Part shown: piece after piece, positions 1 through 5,557 of the stretch
How the letters are laid out: each line of letters opens with the position of its first letter
Numbering within the stretch: the first letter of the stretch is position 1
NCBI GenBank assembly: GCA_947457975.1
Contig: CANGYC010000121.1
Coordinates: 1 to 7,212, forward strand
From: Comamonadaceae bacterium
GTDB taxonomy: Bacteria; Pseudomonadota; Gammaproteobacteria; Burkholderiales; Burkholderiaceae_C
Length of the DNA: 7,212 bases
Direction of reading: 5' to 3'
Position numbers and translations under genes: made by a program
Notes under the pieces: model-generated
The model's database searches: none
Seen by the model: only the letters and a program-made list of their open reading frames with translations
Told to the model about the DNA's origin: nothing

Positions 1-1
1 C

Positions 2-160
2 AAGCTCTGCATCGTCGAGGTGGAAAAGATCGTTGAGGTCGGCGAGCTTGAGCCCGACGACATCCATCTGCCCGGCATCTATGTGCACCGCTTGGTGCTC
101 AATGCCACGCCTGAAAAGCGCATTGAAAAGCGCACCATCACCGAGAAAGCAGGAGTCTGA
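2..160 (+). CDS. scoA: 3-oxoacid CoA-transferase subunit A, C-terminal fragment
   Basis: The last 52 codons of a gene whose start lies before the window; the frame opens at base 2 and ends at TGA 158-160. The translation contains [21 protein letters not shown] followed by IYVHRLV, the pattern that closes the A subunit of succinyl-CoA/acetoacetate CoA-transferases. The family forms an A/B heteromer that moves CoA between a dicarboxylyl-CoA and a 3-oxo acid in ketone-body or 3-oxoadipate breakdown. The catalytic glutamate is in subunit B, encoded 2 bp downstream, so the two genes are surely co-transcribed. The acceptor (acetoacetate or 3-oxoadipate) cannot be decided from this fragment, so the symbol is provisional. 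Confidence 0.88.
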   Translation, partial: KLCIVEVEKIVEVGELEPDDIHLPGIYVHRLVLNATPEKRIEKRTITEKAGV

Positions 161-162
161 AC

Positions 163-804
163 ATGCCCTGGACCCAAGAACAGATGGCGGCCCGCGCCGC
201 GCAGGAACTCGAGGACGGCTTTTACGTCAACCTCGGCATTGGCATTCCCACCCTGGTGGCCAACTACGTGCCGGCCGACAAGGAAGTGTGGCTGCAGTCT
301 GAAAACGGCATGCTGGGCATTGGCCCCTTCCCCACCGACGACAAGGTGGACGCCGACCTGATCAACGCCGGCAAGCAGACCGTCACCACCATCGCCGGCT
401 CGTCGATTTTTGGCAGCCATGACAGCTTTGCCATGATCCGCGGCGGCAAGATCAACCTGTCCATCCTGGGTGCCATGCAGGTCAGCGAGCGTGGCGACCT
501 GGCCAACTGGATGATTCCCGGCAAGATGGTCAAGGGCATGGGCGGCGCCATGGACCTGGTGGCGGGCGTGCCCCGCGTGATCGTGCTCATGGAGCACGTG
601 GCCCGCAAGAAGGACGGCACCGAGGACCTGAAGATCCTCACCCAGTGCACACTGCCCCTGACAGGCGTGGGCGTGGTCGACCGCATCATCACCGACCTGG
701 CCATCATGGACGTGACGCCACAGGGCCTGAAGGTGGTCGAGATGGCACCGGGTGTGACGCGCGAGTTCCTGCAGTCCAAGACCGGCGTCACGCTGATCCA
801 CTGA
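163..804 (+). CDS. scoB: 3-oxoacid CoA-transferase subunit B
   Basis: A complete 213-residue protein, the usual length for this subunit. Near the N terminus is the glycine-rich segment [17 protein letters not shown] (21-37), then [10 protein letters not shown] (46-55), whose Glu47 aligns with the glutamate that forms the thioester intermediate in this family. [13 protein letters not shown] (124-136) and the C-terminal TDLAIMDV segment also fit. The start is ATG 163, with AGGAG at 151-155 seven bases upstream and only 2 bp after the subunit A stop. The enzyme is cytoplasmic and activates a 3-oxo acid using succinyl-CoA. Whether it serves acetoacetate, 3-oxoadipate or another 3-oxo acid is not resolved. 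No convincing U-tract terminator follows the stop. Confidence 0.93.
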   Translation: MPWTQEQMAARAAQELEDGFYVNLGIGIPTLVANYVPADKEVWLQSENGMLGIGPFPTDDKVDADLINAGKQTVTTIAGSSIFGSHDSFAMIRGGKINLSILGAMQVSERGDLANWMIPGKMVKGMGGAMDLVAGVPRVIVLMEHVARKKDGTEDLKILTQCTLPLTGVGVVDRIITDLAIMDVTPQGLKVVEMAPGVTREFLQSKTGVTLIH

Positions 805-913
805 GCGGGATCGGCTTTGCGCCCACGCACGCGCAGGCTCTTGCGGGTGCTCTTTCGCGTGCTCTTTCGCGTGAGTACGCACAACTCAACAGGGCTTTGG
901 CTTGCGGCCCAGG
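805..913. other. Gene-free spacer downstream of scoB
   Basis: The first part of a gap of about 400 bp with no supportable gene. Apart from the tandem repeat it contains one short dyad, TGCGC (818-822) with GCGCA (831-835), not followed by a T-run, so it is a poor intrinsic terminator. Frames open through this stretch on both strands, but they give low-complexity Arg/Ser/Ala-rich products typical of GC-rich non-coding DNA. Confidence 0.5.
847..873 (+). repeat. 12-bp tandem repeat, 2.25 copies
   Basis: The unit GTGCTCTTTCGC occurs at 847-858 and again without any mismatch at 859-870, followed by GTG of a third, incomplete copy. It lies between the end of the CoA-transferase gene and the next promoter, outside any convincing reading frame. 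Two copies are too few to call it a variable-number repeat or a regulator site array; replication slippage is a sufficient explanation. Confidence 0.75.
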
Positions 914-919
914 TACAAT
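914..919 (+). promoter_or_regulatory. Candidate -10 box (TACAAT) for the small ORF-infA transcript
   Basis: TACAAT matches the sigma-70 -10 consensus at five of six positions and sits just upstream of the hairpin-rich leader. I see no good -35 hexamer 16-18 bp upstream, and no TGn extension, so the promoter would be weak or activator-assisted. It predicts transcription starting near 925-928, which gives a leader of about 285 nt before the ATG at 1212. Confidence 0.45.
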
Positions 920-1211
920 CGAGCGCATCGCTGCGGGCTGCTCGCCCTTGCGGCGCGCTTTTCACCCGATGCGCCCTTCGCGCTGCGCATCCCAAGAATC
1001 GGCGGCAGACCCCTCCCAGCGTCCTGCCCTTTGCTGGTGAGCTCACTGCCCGGTCTGTAACCTTCTCCAGGACCGGTCCAGCCTTTGTGCAGGCTTTCCC
1101 ATTGAGCGTTTGTCGCTCACCCAGGAACCTGTTCGTCCTGCATTTTTCGTGCGCCATCGAGCGCAGACTTTCCCCGGCGCGCGCCAGCCCTGCTGAGCCC
1201 AGCGCATATTG
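920..1211 (+). promoter_or_regulatory. Long structured 5' leader of the small ORF-infA transcript
   Basis: A stretch of about 290 bases with no credible gene but several dyads. Hairpin 1 spans 929-955: CGCTGC pairs with GCGGCG (one G-U) and GGGC with GCCC, with a 2-nt bulge and the loop TGCTC. Hairpin 2 spans 968-991: GATGCGC pairs with GCGCATC across 10 nt. Hairpin 3 pairs CCGGTC (1050-1055) with GACCGG (1071-1076). Hairpin 4 pairs TGAGCG (1103-1108) with CGCTCA (1114-1119). GTGAGCTCAC (1037-1046) is a perfect palindrome. The arm 967-974 can pair either upstream with 923-930 or downstream with 985-991. A regulatory RNA element is inference; GC-rich DNA also forms chance hairpins. Confidence 0.45.
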
Positions 1212-1442
1212 ATGATTCCTCACCACAACACGATTTCTTCCGATGGCTTTGTCATCACCCCCCTGAGCCGGCTTCAAGGCACGGGGATGTTTTCTTCCGC
1301 GGTGTCCATCCGCAGCGGCCAGGGCCAGGCCTCACATGACCGGGTGTACCGCTTTACCCGCCTCTTCAGCCGCCAGGAACAAGCCCTGGCCTATGCCTTG
1401 GGCCAGGCCCGCCAGTGGCTCCACACCGGCCTGCCCGCCTGA
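1212..1442 (+). CDS. Small protein of unknown function upstream of infA
   Basis: A 76-residue soluble protein that I do not recognise with certainty. An in-frame TTG at 1209 is possible, but ATG 1212 is the more natural start; neither has a good Shine-Dalgarno sequence, and the start lies at the end of the long structured leader. The N-terminal part ([20 protein letters not shown], 16-35) looks like two beta strands. It is followed by the basic segment RVYRFTRLF and a helix rich in Gln and Ala ending in ARQWL. No signal peptide, membrane segment or cysteine is visible. The general shape resembles short conserved betaproteobacterial proteins of about 75 residues, from memory only. It ends 26 bp before infA on the same strand, so co-transcription is likely and a link to translation or cold adaptation is possible. 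Confidence 0.7.
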   Translation: MIPHHNTISSDGFVITPLSRLQGTGMFSSAVSIRSGQGQASHDRVYRFTRLFSRQEQALAYALGQARQWLHTGLPA

Positions 1443-1468
1443 GCCCCACCGTTTTCACAGGAGTTTGC

Positions 1469-1735
1469 GTGTCCAAAGAAGATCTGATTGAAATGCAAGG
1501 CAAGGTTGACGAGGTGCTGCCCGACGGGCGCTTCCGTGTCACCTTGGAGAACAACCACAACCTCATTGCCTACTCGGGCGGCAAGATGCGCAAGAACCGC
1601 ATCCGCGTGCTGGCCGGTGACCGTGTCACGGTGGAGATGTCCCCCTACGACCTGAGCAAGGGCCGCATCACTTTCCGCCACCTGGAGCCGCGCACCGGCG
1701 CGCCCATGCCGGCCTTCAAGCGCCGCCCCCGCTGA
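1469..1735 (+). CDS. infA: Translation initiation factor IF-1, extended betaproteobacterial type
   Basis: An 88-residue protein with the IF-1 S1/OB-fold. It opens with [20 protein letters not shown] and continues with [40 protein letters not shown] and LSKGRITFR, all standard IF-1 segments. IF-1 binds the ribosomal A site of the 30S subunit with IF-2 and IF-3 during initiation. The frame is open upstream to 1415, but GTG 1469 gives the normal N terminus and has AGGAG at 1459-1463, five bases before it. The canonical protein is about 72 residues; this one carries a basic Pro/Arg tail ([18 protein letters not shown], 71-88), as in the second IF-1 gene of many Burkholderiales. A second, canonical infA is therefore expected in the ribosomal-protein region elsewhere in the genome (inference). 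Confidence 0.95.
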   Translation: MSKEDLIEMQGKVDEVLPDGRFRVTLENNHNLIAYSGGKMRKNRIRVLAGDRVTVEMSPYDLSKGRITFRHLEPRTGAPMPAFKRRPR

Positions 1736-1753
1736 GTTTTTCCCGCCGCTCCT

Positions 1754-2143
1754 TCATTTGAAGGCGGCGTAGATCACGGCGTGCTCCTCCTCAATGGAGC
1801 GCCGCGCCGCTTTCACGAAGCGGCGGATGCTCATCATGTCGTCCTGGTCGAGCCTCTCGCACAGGCCCAGGTCCCGGCCAGAGCTCACCAATTGCTCGGC
1901 CATGGCTTTTTCCAGCGCCGTCAGGTCCGTTTGGTCCAGCCGAACCGAGGTGTCTCGAAAGATGTGGTACTTGCCGCCTCGTCTCTCATAGAGGTGGTGC
2001 ATCCAGTGGTGCAGTGGCTTCAAGCCATCCCAATGGCCGATGGTCAACAAAGGCGCGCCTTCGCGCAGCCGCAACTGCACATCCACTGGTGAGACCCCGA
2101 CATCTTCCTCGGGAATCGCAAACGCATACATCTCAAGGCCCAT
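1754..2143 (-). CDS. Conserved hypothetical protein, 129 residues
   Basis: Uncharacterised cytoplasmic protein, convergent with infA. The frame is open to 2191, but ATG 2143 is preferred because CAGGAG lies eight bases upstream of it on the minus strand. The protein has MYAFAIPEEDVG near the start, a central aromatic/His-rich segment (HWDGLKPLHHWMHHLYERRGG, 37-57), and a charged helical C-terminal half (SIRRFVKAARRSIEEEHAVI). It resembles a family of small proteins in Burkholderiales and their phages that open with MEMYAFRIP-like sequence and contain a WMEQLY-like motif; some are mislabelled phosphoglycerate kinase in databases. That recollection is unverified. No catalytic motif is visible. 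It shares a strand with the receptor gene upstream but is 119 bp away, so it probably has its own transcript. Confidence 0.7.
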   Translation of the reverse strand: MGLEMYAFAIPEEDVGVSPVDVQLRLREGAPLLTIGHWDGLKPLHHWMHHLYERRGGKYHIFRDTSVRLDQTDLTALEKAMAEQLVSSGRDLGLCERLDQDDMMSIRRFVKAARRSIEEEHAVIYAAFK

Positions 2144-2262
2144 GAACCGTGCTCCTGCGGTGTGGAGCCCTGAGTGACGGGCTCGCTGCAAGTGACTGGT
2201 TCCCTGTTATGCCTTGGCTCGCGGCGCCAGGGTCGCCGCAGAAGCCCGAGACCGTGTCGGCT

Positions 2263-3240
2263 TTATTCGGCCTTGATGCCCGCCTTGCGGATGATTTGGG
2301 TGTAACGCTCGAGCTCTTGCGCAATGATCCGGCTGAATTCCGCAGGCGTGGTGGCGTACAGGTCGAAGCCCATGTTCTGGAGCTGATCGCGCACCTCGGG
2401 TTGAGCCAGGATGGCGGCCACCGACTTGTGCAGCTTGTCGATGATGGCCGGTGGGGTACCGGCAGGGGCCAGCAGACCCTGCAGGTTGTCTGCCACCACG
2501 TCAGGAAAACCGGATTCGGCCAGGGTGGGCACGGTGGGCATGACGGCGCTTCTGCGTGCACTCGTCACGGCAATCGCCCTGAGCGTGCCCGCCTTCACAT
2601 GCGATGTGGTGGGCGGCAAGGCCGAGCAGCCGAAGCTGATCTGGTTGCTGAGTACCGCATTGACCACTGGCGCTGCACCCTGGTAGGGGACATGCACCGC
2701 CTCGCCATTGGCGGACATCTTCAGGCCTTCGCAAGCCACATGGGGTGTGGTGCCCACGCCCGGTGTGCCATAGGTGGTGGGCGTGCGCTTTTGCCTCAGC
2801 TGCGCGGCCAGGTCGGCCACGTTCTGGATGGGCGAAGAGGGGTGCACGTAGATGATGTTGGGCGAGACGGCCGCATAGGTGATGGGGGCGAAATCCTTGA
2901 TCGGGTCAAACGGCGCCTGCATGGCTGGGTTCGACACGATGTTGGAGCTCGAAAAGAGCAGGGTGTAGCCGTCGGCGGGCGAGGTGGCTACGCTCTTGAT
3001 GGCAATGTTGCCGCCTGCGCCCGTGCGGTTTTCAATCAGAATGGGTTGGCCCAGCGTGTTCTTGAGGTGGTTGGCGATGACCCTGGCAATGACATCGGTG
3101 GGCCCGCCCGCGGCGAAGGGCACCACGATGCGGATCGGTTTGTTGGGGTAGTTGTCCGCGCTCTGGGCCAGGGCAGGTCCGGCGGCCAAGAGTGCGCACG
3201 TGGCGGTCAATACGGCGCCGAGTTGCTGCAGTTTTTTCAT
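2263..3240 (-). CDS. Bug/TctC-family periplasmic solute-binding receptor
   Basis: A 325-residue tripartite tricarboxylate transporter-type substrate receptor of normal length. The Sec signal peptide is clear: MKK, a hydrophobic core, and ALA before Gln26 as the likely cleavage site. The mature part shows family signatures: YPNKPIRIVVPFAAGGPTDV (31-50), ENRTGAGGNIA, and PFDPIKDFAPI. The start ATG 3240 has GAGGAG at 3248-3253, seven bases upstream. The gene follows the GntR regulator by 18 bp and is probably co-transcribed with it. Bug proteins bind carboxylated or amidated organic acids; their ligand is usually not predictable from sequence. No TctA or TctB membrane partner lies in the window, which is common because such receptors greatly outnumber transporters in Burkholderiales. 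Its place opposite the hydroxylase operon suggests that it captures the hydroxylase substrate or a precursor. Confidence 0.93.
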   Translation of the reverse strand: MKKLQQLGAVLTATCALLAAGPALAQSADNYPNKPIRIVVPFAAGGPTDVIARVIANHLKNTLGQPILIENRTGAGGNIAIKSVATSPADGYTLLFSSSNIVSNPAMQAPFDPIKDFAPITYAAVSPNIIYVHPSSPIQNVADLAAQLRQKRTPTTYGTPGVGTTPHVACEGLKMSANGEAVHVPYQGAAPVVNAVLSNQISFGCSALPPTTSHVKAGTLRAIAVTSARRSAVMPTVPTLAESGFPDVVADNLQGLLAPAGTPPAIIDKLHKSVAAILAQPEVRDQLQNMGFDLYATTPAEFSRIIAQELERYTQIIRKAGIKAE

Positions 3241-3258
3241 GGGGTGTCTCCTCAGGGT

Positions 3259-4083
3259 TTAGGGTTTGCTGGTCATGCGGGTTGGTTTTCTCGGGGTCTC
3301 GGCGGCTTCCCCATCCCCGGTGCCGAACTTGTCGGACACCACGAGCCGGTAGGGATTGTTCGGAACGAACAGTTCCTGAAAAAGGGCGACCCGGCCATTG
3401 GTTTCGATGGCCAGCAGGTCCAGGCGCAAGCCCGTCTCCCCGGCTTCGAGCTCGAGGGTGCGTCGCACCGGCTCTGGAAAGGGCTGCAGGTGAAGCGACT
3501 GCTCAATGTGTGAAATGCTGATGCGGTACTGCTTGGCCAGCAGCAGCTTGATGTTGGTGCTCGCCAGCCCCGAGGCCGGGCAGGTCATGAGGAGCGGAAA
3601 GCGCAGCAGGTCCACGTAGATGCGGCTGAGCACATTGAATTCGCGGTTGATCGAAATCTTGCGATCAATCCGCAGCACGCTTTGTCCGTTTTGCTTGAGT
3701 GGCGCAGACCAGGGTCCCTGGGCCGCGATCAATTTGCGGCCGATCAATTGCGAATACACAGGCAAAAAACCGTGGCTGCCCACGAAGCGGCAGTGCAGCG
3801 GATGCTCCAGCAGCTTTTGGGGGTGCGCCACGAAGGAGCCCGCCCCGCGCCGGCGCAGCACCAGACCGTCGCCCACCAGCGAGCCCAGGGCCCGCTGGAT
3901 GGTGCCTATGCTCAGCGGCAGGGCCTCGGCCAGCTCCGTCTCGGTCGGAAGTTTTTGGCCCGGCTTGAGCGTGCCCGACTCGATGGCCTGCACCAGGCCC
4001 GCATAGAGGCTGACATGCTTGGGCGTGCCCGCGTCCGCCTCGTCGAGCTTTTTAAGAACACTTTCAAGCCACTTGCTTGGCAT
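3259..4083 (-). CDS. GntR-family transcriptional regulator with UTRA-like (HutC-type) sensor domain
   Basis: A 274-residue regulator. A winged helix-turn-helix occupies about residues 22-88: VSLYAGLVQAIESGTLKPGQ, then KLPTETELAE, then a recognition region TIQRALGSLVGDGLV and the wing RRRGAGSFV. After a linker, residues about 95-255 look like a UTRA ligand-binding fold: IDRKISINREFNVLSRIYVD, a helical segment with SHIEQSLHL, and a closing beta-rich region with LFQELFVPNN. UTRA regulators are usually repressors released by a pathway metabolite. ATG 4083 is chosen over an in-frame GTG at 4104 because AAGGG lies 10 bases upstream of it and the predicted transcript start is too near the GTG. A perfect dyad abuts the start codon, suggesting autoregulation. 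It is divergent from the hydroxylase operon and probably controls it. Confidence 0.9.
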   Translation of the reverse strand: MPSKWLESVLKKLDEADAGTPKHVSLYAGLVQAIESGTLKPGQKLPTETELAEALPLSIGTIQRALGSLVGDGLVLRRRGAGSFVAHPQKLLEHPLHCRFVGSHGFLPVYSQLIGRKLIAAQGPWSAPLKQNGQSVLRIDRKISINREFNVLSRIYVDLLRFPLLMTCPASGLASTNIKLLLAKQYRISISHIEQSLHLQPFPEPVRRTLELEAGETGLRLDLLAIETNGRVALFQELFVPNNPYRLVVSDKFGTGDGEAAETPRKPTRMTSKP

Positions 4084-4101
4084 TACAAGAAAACCCTTGT
4101 A
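4084..4101. promoter_or_regulatory. Candidate operator: TACAAG-N6-CTTGTA dyad, with third half-site downstream
   Basis: A perfect 6+6 inverted repeat, TACAAG at 4084-4089 and CTTGTA at 4096-4101, with AAAACC between. A third CTTGTA occurs at 4137-4142, 41 bp (about four helical turns) from the second. The dyad covers the ribosome site of the regulator gene and touches the -35 of the hydroxylase promoter; the third site lies near the expected transcript start of that operon. GntR regulators bind short dyads as dimers, so this is a good operator candidate (inference). In the regulator mRNA the same dyad could also fold over the AAGGG. Confidence 0.5.
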
Positions 4102-4128
4102 CACATGACCATGAACTTACTCTATAGT
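4100..4128 (+). promoter_or_regulatory. Candidate sigma-70 promoter of the hydroxylase operon
   Basis: TACACA (4100-4105, four of six -35 matches) and TATAGT (4123-4128, five of six -10 matches), separated by 17 bp. It predicts transcription from about 4135, giving a leader of about 75 nt before GTG 4209. The region is much more AT-rich than its surroundings. Confidence 0.5.
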
Positions 4129-4148
4129 AATTGCAGCTTGTAAATCAA
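4121..4148 (-). promoter_or_regulatory. Candidate sigma-70 promoter of the regulator-receptor operon
   Basis: Reading the minus strand, TTGATT (4143-4148) and TATAGA (4121-4126) are separated by 16 bp, each matching consensus at four positions. The -10 shares its AT-rich core with that of the opposite promoter, so the two polymerases should compete. It predicts a transcript start near 4114, about 31 nt before the regulator ATG. Confidence 0.4.
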
Positions 4149-4167
4149 TGCCTGTCTAGCACGGGCA
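4149..4167 (+). repeat. Inverted repeat / hairpin in the hydroxylase operon leader
   Basis: TGCCTGT (4149-4155) pairs with ACGGGCA (4161-4167) across the loop CTAGC: seven pairs, one of them G-U as RNA. It begins about 14 nt after the predicted transcript start. It may be an mRNA hairpin or an alternative imperfect operator; nothing distinguishes the two. Confidence 0.4.
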
Positions 4168-4208
4168 AACCCTTGAATGCGTGCACATCGGACCTGGCAG
4201 GAGCAAGC

Positions 4209-5066
4209 GTGAAGGCGGCTCCCTTCAAATACATTCGGGCTGAATCCCTCGAGCATTCCCTCGAGATCCTCGCCGCCTACGGCGATGAGGCCCGTGTCCT
4301 GGCCGGCGGCCAAAGTCTGCTGCCTTCGCTTTCCTTGCGCCTGAGTGAGCCGGCTGTTCTGCTGGACATCAACCGGGTGGCTGCCCTGTCCTGCGAGCCC
4401 GTGGTGACCGATGCCCATGTGCGTCTTCCTGCGCTCATGCGCCATGCGCAGCTCTTGGCCTCGCCGATCATTGAGGCGCACTTGTCGTTGCTCCATCAGG
4501 CCGCCCCCTGGATTGCGCACCCGGGCATTCGCCACCGCGGCACCGTCTGCGGAAGCCTGGCAGTGGGCGACCCCGCCTCCGAGCTGCCGGCCTGTGCAGT
4601 GGCTGCAGGTGCCGTGCTCATCCTCCAAAGCCATGCGCGGGGTACCCGGGCGGTGCCAGCCAGAGAGTTCTACCTCGGCCTGCTGCACAACGCCTGCGCG
4701 CCCGACGAGCTGATCGTGGCCGTGGAATTTCCACGCATGGACCACCTGCGCACAACGTTCCGGGAGGTGGCCCGCCGCCGTGGTGATTACGCGATGGTGG
4801 GCTTGGCCGGTGTGGCGCGTGCAGGCGGCCGCGGCCTCAGCCAGCCCGGGCTGACGTTTTTCGGCATTGGCGACCGGCCCCTGCAGGCGTCTGGCATCTG
4901 CGCCGCGATAGAGGCGGCGGATACCGCCGAGCAGGCGGTGACCCTGGCCCTGGAGGCTTACGAGCGAGACATCTCACCGAGCGCGGATCTCTGGTGCTCC
5001 AGCCAGGCGAAAAAACACATCGGGCGTTATTTGCTCGAGGAAGCAGTGCATGAGCTCTTTCAGTGA
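4209..5066 (+). CDS. Molybdenum hydroxylase FAD-binding (medium, CoxM-like) subunit
   Basis: A 285-residue flavoprotein subunit of the xanthine oxidase family, close to the usual length of about 290. It carries electrons from the 2Fe-2S clusters to the final acceptor. FAD-binding signatures are LAGGQSLLPSLSLRL (31-45) and RHRGTVCGSLAVGDPASELP (109-128); REVARRRGDYAMV (186-198) is also typical. The second loop reads TVCGS where many members have TIGGN or TIGGS, so Cys114 replaces a Gly. This may be normal for the subfamily. The frame is open upstream to TTG 4131, but that lies in the promoter; GTG 4209 has AGGAG at 4199-4203 five bases before it. It lacks the roughly 40-residue 4Fe-4S insertion known from 4-hydroxybenzoyl-CoA reductase. 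Its end overlaps the next gene by 17 bp. Confidence 0.93.
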   Translation: MKAAPFKYIRAESLEHSLEILAAYGDEARVLAGGQSLLPSLSLRLSEPAVLLDINRVAALSCEPVVTDAHVRLPALMRHAQLLASPIIEAHLSLLHQAAPWIAHPGIRHRGTVCGSLAVGDPASELPACAVAAGAVLILQSHARGTRAVPAREFYLGLLHNACAPDELIVAVEFPRMDHLRTTFREVARRRGDYAMVGLAGVARAGGRGLSQPGLTFFGIGDRPLQASGICAAIEAADTAEQAVTLALEAYERDISPSADLWCSSQAKKHIGRYLLEEAVHELFQ

Positions 5067-5556
5067 TGAGGCCGCAGGGATGGCTGTGACCATCCACCTG
5101 CATCTCAATGGTGTGCCTGTGAGTGCGCAGGTGGATGCGCGTCAGCACCTGGGCGACTTTCTGCGGGAGTCGCAAGGGCTCAAGGGAACCCACATCGGTT
5201 GTGAGCATGGGGTGTGTGGCGCCTGCACGGTGCAGATGGATGGTCAGGCGGTGCGCAGTTGCCTGACGCTGGCCGCACAGGCCGACGCTGCGGACGTGCG
5301 AACCATTGAGGGCCTGTCCGCTGACCCGGTGGTCCACGCCCTGCAGGACAGCTTTGTGCGCTGCCACGCCATGCAGTGTGGCTTCTGTACCCCTGGCATG
5401 GTGCTGACGGCGGCCGAGCTGCTCAAAACCTGTGCCCTGCCCAGCCGTGAACAGGTCAGGGAGTACCTCTCCGGCAATTACTGCCGCTGCACGGGCTATG
5501 AATCCATCGTCAATGCCGTGATGGACGCGGCGCAGACCTTGGCAGGGGAGGCCTGA
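5050..5556 (+). CDS. Molybdenum hydroxylase 2Fe-2S (small, CoxS-like) subunit
   Basis: A 168-residue subunit carrying both [2Fe-2S] clusters that link the molybdenum site to FAD. The plant-ferredoxin-type cluster ligands are Cys51, Cys56, Cys59 (in GCEHGVCGAC) and Cys71. The helical C-terminal cluster uses Cys110, Cys113 (in MQCGFCTPG), Cys145 and Cys147 (in YCRCTGYE). Gln109 sits where this family contacts the molybdopterin cytosine dinucleotide. All eight ligands are present, so the subunit should be functional. ATG 5050 is preceded by GAGGA at 5037-5041 and overlaps the previous gene, which suggests translational coupling. ATG 5080 would also give a normal N terminus (MAVTIHLHLNG), so the start is uncertain by ten codons. 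Confidence 0.95.
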   Translation: MSSFSDEAAGMAVTIHLHLNGVPVSAQVDARQHLGDFLRESQGLKGTHIGCEHGVCGACTVQMDGQAVRSCLTLAAQADAADVRTIEGLSADPVVHALQDSFVRCHAMQCGFCTPGMVLTAAELLKTCALPSREQVREYLSGNYCRCTGYESIVNAVMDAAQTLAGEA

Positions 5557-5557
5557 G

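Noticed and set aside
645..1212. Plus-strand open frames of about 130 codons across 645-1040 and 817-1212 as genes
   Set aside because: One overlaps scoB out of frame and both run through the repeat and hairpin region. Composition is Arg/Ala/Pro-rich, there is no ribosome site, and no family features are visible.
79..1277. Long minus-strand open frames opposite scoB and its downstream region
   Set aside because: They are antisense shadows of a well-supported gene, with His/Arg-rich content caused by GC-rich codon bias on the other strand.
1744..1769. Hairpin between convergent infA and the 129-residue gene as a bidirectional terminator
   Set aside because: CGCCG pairs with CGGCG and CCTT with AAGG across a 2-nt bulge, but neither direction has a U-run after the stem: the T-run 1736-1741 lies on the wrong side for the minus strand, and the plus side continues TAGATC. 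It also overlaps the end of the minus-strand gene.
2221..2239. GCGGCG/CGCCGC hairpin after the Bug receptor gene as an intrinsic terminator
   Set aside because: The 6-bp stem with a 7-nt loop is well formed but no U-tract follows on the minus strand. Factor-dependent termination cannot be judged from sequence.
3196..3198. Cys15 of the Bug receptor as a lipoprotein attachment site
   Set aside because: The preceding residues LTAT do not fit a lipobox, and a standard AxA cleavage site ending at Ala25 explains the signal peptide.
2149..3513. A 454-codon plus-strand open frame opposite the Bug receptor and the regulator
   Set aside because: It spans two clear minus-strand genes and the gap between them, is rich in Gly/His/Arg/Val, and shows no domain. 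It is a shadow of the receptor codons.
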